DNA of 64,000 bases from CAVPFA01 sp963703655 (GTDB lineage Bacteria; Actinomycetota; Acidimicrobiia; Acidimicrobiales; Bog-793). Shown piece after piece: positions 46,938 through 55,892 of this stretch (its first letter is position 1; every line of letters starts with the position of its first letter). Under the pieces are notes generated by a model, which did not search any database, had not been told where the DNA came from, and saw only the letters and a program-made list of their open reading frames with translations. The DNA is taken from the NCBI GenBank assembly GCA_963703655.1, contig CAVPFA010000003.1:1116001-1180000 (forward strand). Direction: 5' to 3'. The position numbers were made by a program, and so were the translations under genes.

Positions 46938-49073
46938 AGGCCCGAGCGACCGGACCGGTCTCCGCCGACGCGCGGCGGATCCTGTCGTCGCTCGCCGACG
47001 TGCTCATCCCCGCAGCTGCGCCGATGCCGTCCGCGAGCGAGGCGGGGGTCGCCGACAAATGGCTCGACCGCGTCCTCGAAGCACGACCCGAGCTCGCCGG
47101 GCCTTTGGCCGAGCTGCTCGAAGACGCCTCGGGCAGCGCTCCCGGCGAACAGGTCAGGGCACTTCACGGCGCGCACGCCAGCCAGTTCCAGACGCTGGCG
47201 AAGGTGGTGAGCGCCGCGTACTACATGAACCCGAAGGTGAGAAAGCTGATCGGCTACCCCGGCCAGACCCAGCACCCGATCTTTCCCGACGAGGCGGAGT
47301 ACGACCTTCGCGACGGCCTGCTCGACCCGGTCCTTCGCCGTCACTCGGCGCAGGCGAGTTGGCCGTCGGGATCGGCGACCGGGCCACCCGATCCGCCGCC
47401 GGTCGATCCTTCCGGGGGCGGGCCCCGCACTCGCACGGCGGCCGCGTCGTCTCCTGGCCGGACCACCGACGTCGCGGACGTCGTCATCGTCGGGGCCGGG
47501 GCTTCAGGGGCGGTCGCCGCGAGGCATCTTGCCGCGGCGGGCTGGCGGGTGGTCTGCCTCGAGCAGGGCGATTGGTTGAACGCTTCCGATTTTCCGGGCG
47601 ACAAGCGGGAGTGGGAGCTCGTCGCCGAGGCGCGCTGGAGCGCCGACCCGAACATCCGCGGGCTTCGGGAGGACTTTCCCTGCGATGTGTCCGACACCGA
47701 CGTGACCCCCGTCATGCACAACGCGGTCGGGGGTAGCACGATCCATTTCGGGGCCCAGTGGGCGCGCATGCGACCCCAGGACCTCCGCGTGCGCTCGCTG
47801 GAGGGGATCGGCGAAGACTGGCCGATCTCCTACGACGAGCTCCTCCCCTTCTACGAGCGGATCGACCTCGAAATGGGCGTCTCCGGCCTCGGCGGCGACC
47901 CGATGTACCCGCCCAGTGCCCCGCCACCTCTCCCCCCGATCCCGATCGGCGCTCCGGGCCGCAAGGCCGCGACGGGCATGAACGCGCTCGGCTGGCACTG
48001 GTGGCCGGCCAGCCACGCCATAGCGTCACGGCCGTACGGGAACTTGAGCGCCTGCATGCGTCGCGGCACGTGCTCGACGGGCTGCCCGGAGGGGGCGAAG
48101 GGGTCCACCGACCGGACGCACTGGCCGGCAGCGGTGCGCGACGGCGCCCGCCTCATCACGCGGGCACGAGCACGGGAGATCGTCCTCGACGAGCGAGGAC
48201 GGGCGGCCGGCGTCGTGTACGTCGATCGCGACGGGATCGAGCGTCGCCAACGCGGCGATGTGGTGATCCTGGCCGCCAACGGCGTCGGAACCCCGCGGCT
48301 TTTACTCCTCTCGACGTCGAAGCTCTTCCCGGACGGCCTCGCCAACTCTTCGGGCCTCGTCGGCAAGCGCCTCATGCTGCACCCGTACGTGAGCGTGCTC
48401 GGCATCTACACCGACGAGCTGTGCAGCTGGATCGGCCCGGCGGGGACGCCGCTGCTCTCGCTGGAGTTCGCCGACACAAACGAGTCCCGCGGCTTTCCTC
48501 GCGGCGCTCAGTGGGACACCCTCGCTCAGGGCGGCCCGACGAGGCTCCTCGGCTATTTCGACGGGCGCGACTTCGACGAGCGCTGGGGCGCCGGACACCA
48601 CAAGCTTCGGGAGCGCACCTTCGGTCACGCCTTCCATTGGGGAATCGGCATCGAGGACCTGCCGCACGAGGAGAACCGGGTGAGCCTCGCGTCGCAGCTC
48701 ACCGATTCCGACGGCGTACCCGCCCCGAAGATCGACTTCCGCGTCGACGCCGACGGTCGGGCCAACCTCGTCTGGCAGACCGAGCGCGCGGCGCGAGGCG
48801 CATCTCGCCGCGGGGGCGATCGAGACACTCGACCTCGACTGGTCAGCCTGGGGCTGGCACCTCCTCGGCACCGCCCGGATGGGCGACGACCCGAAGTCCG
48901 CGGTGGTCGACCGCTACAGTCGCTGTCACGACGTACCGAACCTGCTCGTGCTGGACGGGAGCGTGTTCGTGACCTCGGGGCCGATGGCACCCACCGCGAC
49001 GATCTGCGCCAACGCACTGCGGTGCACCGAGCATCTCATCCGTCACGGCTGCGCGGCGAGAGCGACCCCGTGA
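46934..49073 (+). CDS. GMC oxidoreductase with fused gluconate-dehydrogenase-subunit-3-like head; apparent one-base frameshift
   Basis: Residues 1-140 resemble gluconate 2-dehydrogenase subunit 3 (ILSSLADVLIPAAAP, SAAYYMNPKVRKLIGYPGQ), normally a separate protein. After a Pro/Ser linker comes the FAD motif DVVIVGAGASGAVAARHLA and the GMC fold (MHNAVGGSTIHFGAQW, CSTGCPEGAKGSTD). Near 48784-48800 the written frame loses sense. Skipping one base restores EAHLAAGAIETLDLDW, WGWHLLGTARMG and a proper GMC C terminus ending at this stop, about 712 residues. Likely oxidises a sugar or alcohol. The next gene starts on its stop (GTGA). Confidence 0.82.
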
Positions 49074-49919
49074 GCCCGACTGCCACGCCGGACGGCGCTC
49101 CGCTCGCCCACGCGATACCGCACACGTTCGTGCCGCGGGTCCGGTGGGGAGACGAGGGATCCGGCTTCGTGAGCGACTGGGTGTACTGGAGGACGCCTCA
49201 GTTCGTCGCCATCGTCTTCTCGATGCCGCCCGGAGGCAGCTTCAAGGTGTCCGACGACTGGATGCCGCGCTACGACGCACAGGAGTGCCAGTACGTGCTG
49301 AGCGGCGAGTACACGATCCACAACCCGACCACGGGCGAGATCAGGGTGGTCCGGACAGGCCAGGCGGTCTGCTTCGGCCGGATGAGCTGGCACTACGGCT
49401 ACAACTTCGCGGACAGCGAGCTGCGGGTGATCGAATGGCTGAGCTTCTCCACCGACCGGCTCCCCGAGTCGGCGACCGGCACGCGTCCAGAGCGCGAGTT
49501 GGAAATGGACCCGGGACTCGTCGGTCGCTTTCCCGAGCAGCGCGCCGCCGGCGCAAAGAGGATCGACGTCGTCGACGAAGCAAGCCGCGCTGCGTGCCAT
49601 CGTGGGAGCCGAGAGGCAGCTGCTGGCGTCGGTGCTCGCGAGCACGCCGATGTTGACCGTGGCGGTCGTCGAGGTCCCGGGCGCCCGTCGCAGCGACCTG
49701 TTCCTTCACGACTCGGACACCTTGCTGCTGGTCGAGCGAGGCAAGACTCACGTGTTCGTGCCCTCCCAAGACGTCTGGGCCGAGCTGACGGACCTCGACG
49801 GCTTCTTCGTGCCGGCAGGCGTCGGGTACCACCTCCTGAACCAGACCGACACGCGCTCCAGGGTCCTAGTCGCCACCACCGGGCCTTCGATCGGATCGCC
49901 AGGACGGGAGGGCTCGTGA
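49070..49919 (+). CDS. Two-domain cupin protein; apparent one-base frameshift between domains
   Basis: The first cupin contains DAQECQYVLSGEYTIHNP and GRMSWHYGYNFADSELRVIEW. The second (RSDLFLHDSDTLLLVERG, FFVPAGVGYHLLNQTD) is in a different frame. The switch near 49555-49585 needs one base removed, after which the total length is 282 codons. Without it the first cupin would read through meaningless sequence into the next gene. The GTG start overlaps the GMC stop. It may be an isomerase, a dioxygenase or a sugar-binding protein; metal ligands cannot be assigned with certainty. Confidence 0.7.
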
Positions 49920-50341
49920 GCTTGACCCCCGAAGAGACGAGCTCGTTTCTGGGTCAGACGTTCCCCACGCCGCTCGGTGTCGTCGGCACCCTGCGCCAGG
50001 ACGGTTCGCCGAGCTTGACCCCGGTCTGGTTCCGCTGGGACGGCTCGTCGATCACGATCTGGACGACAGACACGCGTGCGTGGGTGCGCAACTTGCAACG
50101 CGACCCGCGGGTCGCGTTCTCCGTGCAGACCTTCGAGCCTCCATACCCTGCTGTGGTGATGCGCGGACTCGCCACAGCGACCAGCGGCGACGACCCCGCC
50201 ATCGTCGACGAGATTCGAGCGATCACGAGGCGATACGTGCAGCCCGAACAGGTCGAGGGGTACGTCGACGACTGGCCGGCGCTCCGGAGCATCGTCAAGA
50301 TCACTCCGCTCCAGATCGTCTCCTGGGCCGAAGGCGGCTGA
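49916..50341 (+). CDS. PPOX-class (pyridoxamine 5'-phosphate oxidase-fold) protein, probably F420- or flavin-dependent
   Basis: Split-barrel flavin/F420-binding protein. LGVVGTLRQDGSPSLTPVWFRWDG and ITIWTTDTRAWVRNLQRDPRVAFS are typical of the PPOX F420-dependent group. At 141 residues it is a single domain. The GTG start has GGGAGG six bases upstream and overlaps the bicupin stop. It is last in the cassette. The cofactor (F420 or FMN) is inferred from family resemblance. Confidence 0.85.
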   Translation: MSLTPEETSSFLGQTFPTPLGVVGTLRQDGSPSLTPVWFRWDGSSITIWTTDTRAWVRNLQRDPRVAFSVQTFEPPYPAVVMRGLATATSGDDPAIVDEIRAITRRYVQPEQVEGYVDDWPALRSIVKITPLQIVSWAEGG

Positions 50342-50342
50342 C

Positions 50343-50368
50343 CTCGGGCGAGGACCAGATCGCCCGAG
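50343..50368 (+). terminator. Candidate terminator of the IclR/GMC/cupin cassette
   Basis: An 8-bp stem (CTCGGGCG/CGCCCGAG) with a ten-base loop begins two bases after the PPOX stop. It lies in the convergent gap before the hydrolase gene. Confidence 0.5.
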
Positions 50369-50375
50369 TGACACC

Positions 50376-50409
50376 GAAGCGGGCCCTTCACGGAAGCGGG
50401 CCCTTCACG
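50376..50409. repeat. Perfect 17-base tandem duplication
   Basis: GAAGCGGGCCCTTCACG occurs twice head to tail with no mismatch, in the intergenic gap after the candidate terminator. Each copy contains the palindrome GGGCCC. Confidence 0.8.
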
Positions 50410-50436
50410 GTCGCGCTCCCGGTGATCCGAGCTTGG

Positions 50437-51339
50437 TCAGGTATCAGCCGGCGAATCGAATGCGCGATCGAAAAAGCCGCTCAGGAGGTTCTCGAGGCGC
50501 CTGTAGACCGGATGATCGTCGAACATCCACTCGGTGTGACCGACGCCCTCGAGGAGCACCAGCTCTTTGCTCTGCCCCGCCGCGTCGAACAAGGCCTCAC
50601 TCTCCTCGGGCAGGTAGAGGAGATTCTCGGCGGCGTGGACGAGCAGCAAGCGACGAGGTGAGATGCGACCCACGAGGTCCTCGGCCCTGAATCGCAAGAG
50701 ATGGTCGACGGCCTCGAAACTGACCGGGGAGCCGAAACCCGGCGCCTTGTAGAGCTCGTCGTCGACGTAGCCTTTCGTGATCTCGTCCATCGGAAGAACC
50801 CGGAAAGGCGCAACGAGCCGGGAGCAACCCGTGAGGGCGCGGCGCACCCGGTCCTCGGTCATCTCGTCGACGAGCTGCGCCCACGACGCTTCCGTGTGGA
50901 GGCGCCGCGTCGTTCGAGCGCCGTCGCTCACAGAGTTGATCGCCGCCACGGCCCGCACCCGTGGGTCCCCGGCGGCCGAAGTCACGGCGACTCCCCCGCC
51001 CAGACCCCAGCCGATCAACCCGAGGCGCGACGGATCGACGTCGCGTCGTGAGCACAGGAAGCTGACGGCCGCAAAGACGTCCTGCGCCTGCTCCTGGGGG
51101 ACGAGACGACCACGTTCTCCCTCGCTCGCGCCGAATCCGCGGTAGTCGAAAGCCAGGCAGGCATAGCCGAGGGAGGTCAAGCTCCTCGCGAATCGAGCCG
51201 GATGGATCGTCTTCAGGCCTTGATACCCCGAGCATCCGATCAGGCCCGGATAGGGCGGAGTTGTGCGTTCGGGCGGGAGCCAGAGGTCGCCGTCAAGCCT
51301 GCTCCGATTGCTGAAAAAGGTGACGTGCTCACACTTCAC
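50437..51339 (-). CDS. Alpha/beta-hydrolase-fold protein with Gly in place of the nucleophile
   Basis: The hydrolase fold is plain: CSGYQGLKTIHPARFA, LGYACLAFDYRGFGASEG, and GVGHTEWMFDDHP with the C-terminal His. The nucleophile elbow, however, reads GWGLGGG, with Gly112 (codon GGT) where GxSxG is expected, and the acid region HAAENLLYLPEES also lacks the usual Asp. It is therefore probably not a serine hydrolase. The start is uncertain; I chose GTG at VKCEHVTFF. It is convergent with the cassette and divergent from the lipoprotein gene. Confidence 0.75.
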   Translation of the reverse strand: MKCEHVTFFSNRSRLDGDLWLPPERTTPPYPGLIGCSGYQGLKTIHPARFARSLTSLGYACLAFDYRGFGASEGERGRLVPQEQAQDVFAAVSFLCSRRDVDPSRLGLIGWGLGGGVAVTSAAGDPRVRAVAAINSVSDGARTTRRLHTEASWAQLVDEMTEDRVRRALTGCSRLVAPFRVLPMDEITKGYVDDELYKAPGFGSPVSFEAVDHLLRFRAEDLVGRISPRRLLLVHAAENLLYLPEESEALFDAAGQSKELVLLEGVGHTEWMFDDHPVYRRLENLLSGFFDRAFDSPADT

Positions 51340-51454
51340 GTTGCAGGCAGCTCCCCTCGACGACCCAGTTCTCAGTGTTCTTCGTGGCCCGGGACGACGC
51401 CGGGGCCTCAATCGACACTAAGGCAAGCGCAGGCTCCCGGCAGGTCTCCGGGGG

Positions 51455-51460
51455 TACCGT
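51455..51460 (+). promoter_or_regulatory. -10 box of a putative leaderless promoter for the lipoprotein gene
   Basis: TACCGT ends six bases before GTG 51467, the start that gives a clean lipoprotein signal peptide (VRKLLAALGAVAVG). Confidence 0.35.
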
Positions 51461-51466
51461 GTGATC

Positions 51467-52312
51467 GTGCGCAAGCTGCTCGCCGCCCTCGGGGCCGTCG
51501 CCGTGGGCACGGCGGCCTCGGCGTGCAGCACGACACCCACGGCCACCTCCTCTTCCACCACCACGACGACCACGAGAGCGGCCCACACCCCCACGACGCT
51601 TCCGGCCACTCCGGGCAGGGCCGATCGGGCGGCGACCCGGACGATGAGCGCCGCCCTGCGGCGCGGCGGGGCGGAGGCCTCGTTGCACTACGTCAGCACG
51701 TCGACGGGCAACGGGCTGACCACCACCATCACCGGCGACGTGAACCGGACTTCGGGGACCCAGACAATTGTCCTGTCGGGTGGCCAATCCCGGGCCACGA
51801 TCGTGATCGAGCTCGTCGGCCGTGAGGCGTACTTCCGGGGGGACGCTGCGGCCATCCAAGTGCTCGTCGGGGTGACGGAGGGCGTGGCGACTGCGGCCGC
51901 CGGCCGGTGGGTCTCGGTCGTGCCGACCGACGCGGTCTACCAGAGCACTGCCGCCGCGCTAACCGTCGGCTCGGTTATCTCGGAGCTCGCCCTCGCCCAG
52001 CCCGTCACCGGCGGCCGGACCGTCGTGGTCGGTGGCCGGGACCTCCTCCAGCTGTCCGGCGCCTGGGTGGGTGAGGGCGTGACCGCAAAGGACCACGCGA
52101 CCGGCAAGCTCGACGTCACCCGGAGCCTGACGCCGCTGCCGGTCAGCTTCAGCGGGGTAACCCCGGCGACCGCGGGCACGTCCCGTTTCGTGGAGAGCAT
52201 CGTCGTGAGCCGTTGGGGTGAACCGGTCGAGGTGGCCCGTCCGCTCTTCTCCGTGCCGCTCGCGACGATCCGTCCCGGAGGCACGACCACGACCCAGCCG
52301 GTCGTGGTCTGA
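51467..52312 (+). CDS. Predicted lipoprotein of unknown function
   Basis: The N terminus reads RKLLAALGAVAVGTAASAC, a signal peptide with a lipobox ending in the cysteine to be lipidated. A Thr/Ser/Pro-rich linker (about residues 20-50) follows, then a beta-rich domain of about 220 residues (GGQSRATIVIELVGREAYFRG) that faintly recalls LppX/LprG-type lipid-binding lipoproteins. The Thr-rich C terminus ends TTTQPVVV. The WecA-like gene follows 13 bases later, suggesting a cell-envelope role. Confidence 0.72.
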   Translation: MRKLLAALGAVAVGTAASACSTTPTATSSSTTTTTTRAAHTPTTLPATPGRADRAATRTMSAALRRGGAEASLHYVSTSTGNGLTTTITGDVNRTSGTQTIVLSGGQSRATIVIELVGREAYFRGDAAAIQVLVGVTEGVATAAAGRWVSVVPTDAVYQSTAAALTVGSVISELALAQPVTGGRTVVVGGRDLLQLSGAWVGEGVTAKDHATGKLDVTRSLTPLPVSFSGVTPATAGTSRFVESIVVSRWGEPVEVARPLFSVPLATIRPGGTTTTQPVVV

Positions 52313-52325
52313 GCGGGGGCCTCGC

Positions 52326-53633
52326 TTGCCGCCGATCGCTGACTACGCCCTCATCGGAGGCATCGCGGCCGCAGTCAGCTACGTGCTGACCGTCCCGCTG
52401 CGGCGCCTCGCAGCTCGGATGTCGTTCGTCGCCGAACCGGACGAGCGCCGGGTCCACTCCCAGCGCATCCCGTACGGGGGCGGGCTCGCGATGTTCGTCG
52501 CTTTCCTCGTCGCGATGATCGTCGCCGACCACATCACACCTCTGCATGGGATCTTCCAAGGCTCGTCCGAGCCGCTCGGCGTGGTGCTGGGCGCTGCGGT
52601 CATCCTCGGCGTCGGGCTGATCGACGACGCTCGTGAGATCTCCGCGCCCGCCAAGGTGGCAGGGCAGGTACTCGCGGCGATGGTCCTCGTGTTCCTCGGT
52701 GCGACCATGTTCTGGCTCAAGATCCCGCTCGCCGGCACCGTAGTGCTGTCTTCGGACCTGACGCCGCTGATCACAGCCCTCTGGGTGATCGGCATCACGA
52801 ACGCGATCAATCTCATCGACGGACTCGACGGGCTCGCGGCGGGCATCGTCGCCATCGCCTCTGGCGCACTCGCCGTCTACGGCCTGCGCCTGGTCGAGCT
52901 CGGCGTGCTGCAGACGACGAATCTCGGGCCGCTCATCGCTGTCATCACCTGTGGGGTCTGCGTCGGGTTCCTACCGCACAACTTCAATCCCGCCAAGGTC
53001 TTCATGGGCGATGCCGGTGCTCTGTTCCTAGGCCTGTTGATGGCGGCCGCCACGATGGAGATAGGAGGCCGGACCGAGGGAGTGAGCGGGCAGACCTACT
53101 TCTTCTACGCTCCCCTTTTCCTTCCCCTCTTCATCCTCGGCGTCCCGATCGCCGACATGGCGTTCGCCTACATACGGCGGGCGCTGAAAAAAGGCGTCTC
53201 GATCGACACTCCCGACAAGGACCATGTCCACCACCGGCTCGTGAGGCTCGGCCACGGCCAGCGCAGGACGGTCGTGATCTTGTGGACCTGGACCGCCGCG
53301 CTCTCCGGTTTCGTGCTGTTCCCCTTGTTCGCGCCCGAGTCCAATGCCATCATCCCCTTTGCCGCCATCGTCCTAGGCCTGCTGCTCTACACCTTGTTCC
53401 ATCCGGGCCTGCGGATCGAACGCCGGAACAAGCGCAGGCGTGCGACGCGCGCCAGGGTGGCTGTTGAGCCGGGGACCGGGGGGGCGGTCGTGATGGGCGG
53501 CCCCTCGGAGACCGGGACCCAGCCGGTCGTCGGGTTGCCGATGGCAAACGGGTCCGCATCGGCGAATGGAGCCGCGCCCGGCCTCGGCGCAGAGCCGGAG
53601 GGGGGGACCCCCCAGGAGACCGCCTTCAGCTGA
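52326..53633 (+). CDS. MraY/WecA/TagO-family undecaprenyl-phosphate sugar-1-phosphate transferase
   Basis: Integral membrane enzyme that starts a lipid-linked glycan by transferring a sugar-phosphate to undecaprenyl phosphate. It has about ten or eleven helices. Motifs are IPYGGGLAMF, GLIDDAREI, NAINLIDGLDGLAAG, NPAKVFMGDAGALFLG and the WecA-type DHVHHRLVRLG. The likely start is TTG (preceded by GCGGGGG), as no ATG or GTG fits the first helix. The last 70 residues are a Gly/Ala/Pro-rich tail. It may feed the LCP protein. It converges with the kinase gene. Confidence 0.88.
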   Translation: MPPIADYALIGGIAAAVSYVLTVPLRRLAARMSFVAEPDERRVHSQRIPYGGGLAMFVAFLVAMIVADHITPLHGIFQGSSEPLGVVLGAAVILGVGLIDDAREISAPAKVAGQVLAAMVLVFLGATMFWLKIPLAGTVVLSSDLTPLITALWVIGITNAINLIDGLDGLAAGIVAIASGALAVYGLRLVELGVLQTTNLGPLIAVITCGVCVGFLPHNFNPAKVFMGDAGALFLGLLMAAATMEIGGRTEGVSGQTYFFYAPLFLPLFILGVPIADMAFAYIRRALKKGVSIDTPDKDHVHHRLVRLGHGQRRTVVILWTWTAALSGFVLFPLFAPESNAIIPFAAIVLGLLLYTLFHPGLRIERRNKRRRATRARVAVEPGTGGAVVMGGPSETGTQPVVGLPMANGSASANGAAPGLGAEPEGGTPQETAFS

Positions 53634-53645
53634 CCGGGTGCGGGT

Positions 53646-55088
53646 TCAGAACTCGAGGTCCGACAGCTCGGGGACCGTCCGCAGCGCCCTGTCGCGAGCC
53701 TCGAGCCAGCGCTGGCGGTCCACGCGGCGGTTCGGCTCGACGACGGCTCGGGGGCGGAGCTCGGCGGTCGCCTCTTCGAGACTGGCCCACGTGCCGACCG
53801 CGACCCCGGCCAGGTAAGCCGCGCCGAGCGTCGTCGCCTCGGTCACCGCGGAGGTCTCGACGGGACGGCCGATGGCGTTCGCGAGCGACTGTGTGAAGGT
53901 GCGGTTCGCGCTCATGCCGCCGTCTACTCGGAGTGCCCCGATGGAGAGGCCCGAATCGGTCTCGGCCGCCTCGAGCAGATCCGCGCCGCGGTGCGCGATC
54001 CCCTCCAGAACCGCGCGAACGACCTCGGCCCGGCCAGAGCCCCGGGTGAGCCCGAGCAAGGTGCCCCGGGCGCCGTAGTCCCACACGGGCGTGCCGAGGC
54101 CGAGCAGCGCAGGAACGAACCAGACACCGCCCGAGTCGGCACACGAGGCCGCAACCTCGTCGGACTCCGCCGACGACGACAAGATGCCGAGGTCGTCGCG
54201 CAGCCACTCCACGCAACTGCCGGCAGACAACATGATGGCTTCGATTCCCCAGGTGATCCTGCCCCCGACGCTCCAGGCGACGATCGGGAAGGTCCCGCCC
54301 GGCCCGCGCAGCGCGAACGGCGGGCGGCCACCGCCGACGCAGAGATCGAGCATCCCCCCGGTACCGAAGGTTGCCTTTGCCAAGCCCGGCCGGACACAGC
54401 CCTGACCGACGAGTGAGGCCTGCTGATCGCCGGCAAGGCCGGCGATCACCGGCGCGCCCGGCAGTGCGCCCGCCTTGCCGACCGCCCCGATGGAGTCGAC
54501 AGGGCGCGGCAGCACGCCGGCGGGGATGCGCAGCGCCTCGAGCACGACGTCGTCCCACCCGGACGCGTCACCTCGGAGAAGACCGGTGACGGCCAGGTTG
54601 GTCAGGTCCGAGACGTGGACCTCCCCTCGCGAGAGCGTCCAGGCGACCCAGGTGTCGACGGTCCCGGCGCACAGGTCGCGAGCCCGGCTCGGATCGGCGA
54701 TGTCCAACAGGACCGCCAGCTTGGCCGCGCTCTGGTTCGGTGCGAGCCGGATGCCTTGTGCCTGAAGCGCGAGGCAGAAACCCGCCGTACGGAGGTCCTG
54801 CCACCCGATCCCCGGACCGACCGGCTCTCCCGTGGCACGGTCCCAGACGACGGTCGAGGCTCGCTGGTTGGTGATCCCGACCGCGTCCACGCTCCCGCTC
54901 GCGCTGAGCGCTGCCGTCGCCACCTCGAGCACGGCCTCGGCCATCGCCGTCGCATCGAATTCGACAAAGCCCGGCGCGGGCGAGGTCGGCAGCACCTGGC
55001 GGTAGTGGACGTGCTCGACGGAGGAGTCCGGGCGCACGACCGCGGCGCGCACGCCGCTCGTGCCCACGTCGACGGCCAGAACGCTCAC
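53646..55088 (-). CDS. FGGY-family carbohydrate kinase, glycerol-kinase-like
   Basis: The N-terminal ATPase motif LAVDVGTSGVRAAVV and GIGWQDLRT match FGGY kinases. GDQQASLVGQGCVRPGLAKATFGTGG is close to glycerol kinase, as is ARGTLLGLTRGSGRAEVVRA. FGGY signature 2 is LRVDGGMSANRTFTQSLA. The length of 480 residues is slightly short for GlpK. GTG start with AGGAGGTGGGCA directly upstream, a strong ribosome-binding site. No glycerol-3-phosphate dehydrogenase or facilitator is in the window, so substrate is only probable. Confidence 0.8.
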   Translation of the reverse strand: MSVLAVDVGTSGVRAAVVRPDSSVEHVHYRQVLPTSPAPGFVEFDATAMAEAVLEVATAALSASGSVDAVGITNQRASTVVWDRATGEPVGPGIGWQDLRTAGFCLALQAQGIRLAPNQSAAKLAVLLDIADPSRARDLCAGTVDTWVAWTLSRGEVHVSDLTNLAVTGLLRGDASGWDDVVLEALRIPAGVLPRPVDSIGAVGKAGALPGAPVIAGLAGDQQASLVGQGCVRPGLAKATFGTGGMLDLCVGGGRPPFALRGPGGTFPIVAWSVGGRITWGIEAIMLSAGSCVEWLRDDLGILSSSAESDEVAASCADSGGVWFVPALLGLGTPVWDYGARGTLLGLTRGSGRAEVVRAVLEGIAHRGADLLEAAETDSGLSIGALRVDGGMSANRTFTQSLANAIGRPVETSAVTEATTLGAAYLAGVAVGTWASLEEATAELRPRAVVEPNRRVDRQRWLEARDRALRTVPELSDLEF

Positions 55089-55222
55089 TGCCCACCTCCT
55101 CCCGGCCGCCCGTTGCGCCGGCGGCAAACCCACATTAAGGGGCGACGCACGATGCGACGCAGAAGCGACGCAGGCCCGGTTATCGAATGGTTCCCGAATG
55201 CGGGTCTTGGCGGGCACGGAAC

Positions 55223-55228
55223 TACCAT
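55223..55228 (+). promoter_or_regulatory. -10 box of a putative leaderless promoter for the thioredoxin-like gene
   Basis: TACCAT ends seven bases before the ATG. It is the only promoter-like element I see on the plus strand in the 147-base divergent gap. Confidence 0.35.
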
Positions 55229-55235
55229 TCGCCAC

Positions 55236-55892
55236 ATGGGGATCGCCGCACCACGAAGTGGTGAGGCGCCGCCGCCCGGCCGGCCGGCTCCGGACGCGCC
55301 CGACCGGGCCGCCCGCCGGCGGAGGAACGCCGCTCTGGCTGGTCTCGTCGCGTCGGTGCTGATCGCCGTCGGGTTCGTCGCCTATGCCGTGCTCATCTCG
55401 CGGCGCGTCCCGACGGCGAGGTACTCCAACCTCGTGCTCTACTCGTCTCCCGCCAAGGCGCCCGAATTCGATCTCGCGCGCCTCGGCAGCGGGGGGGCTC
55501 GGGTCACCTCCGCGGTCCTCGGCGAGGGTCCCGCAGTGGTGAACTGGTTCCAGTCCAGCTGTGTCGCCTGCCAGGCCGAGCTGGGCACGTTCGCGTCGGT
55601 CGCCGACGCTGAGCAGACGAAGATCCACTTCCTCGGGGTCGACATCAATGACCCCTCGCCCGGGACGGCCCTGAGGATGGTGCGCCGGGCAAGGGCGGAT
55701 TACCCCGTCGGCGAAGCACCCGGCGTGGCCAGCATCTCGCTCGCGACCCGTTTCGGGGTCGGCGACCTCCCGGCCACCGTCTTCGTGAGTGCGCGGGGCG
55801 ACATCTTGGGCGAGATTCTCGGGAAGGTGCCGCGGGCCGAGCTCGTCGCGCTCCTCGACAACCTGGCCGCCGGCCGGCCGCTCAACTCTTGA
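55236..55892 (+). CDS. Membrane-anchored TlpA/ResA-like thioredoxin-fold protein
   Basis: One N-terminal transmembrane helix (about residues 34-55, ALAGLVASVLIAVGFVAYAV) anchors an extracytoplasmic thioredoxin domain. The active site is SSCVACQAEL (CxxC), and FGVGDLPATVFVSARGD provides the cis-Pro region. It probably reduces or oxidises thiols in oxidase or cytochrome maturation. It overlaps the SCO1-like gene (TTGA). Neighbouring oxidase genes support a role in CuA-site assembly. Confidence 0.85.
   Translation: MGIAAPRSGEAPPPGRPAPDAPDRAARRRRNAALAGLVASVLIAVGFVAYAVLISRRVPTARYSNLVLYSSPAKAPEFDLARLGSGGARVTSAVLGEGPAVVNWFQSSCVACQAELGTFASVADAEQTKIHFLGVDINDPSPGTALRMVRRARADYPVGEAPGVASISLATRFGVGDLPATVFVSARGDILGEILGKVPRAELVALLDNLAAGRPLNS

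Noticed and set aside
46292..50341. Single 1349-codon plus-strand frame
   Set aside because: It strings together the GMC N terminus, the first cupin and the PPOX protein through nonsense stretches. Overlapping starts and two frameshifts explain it better than a giant fusion.
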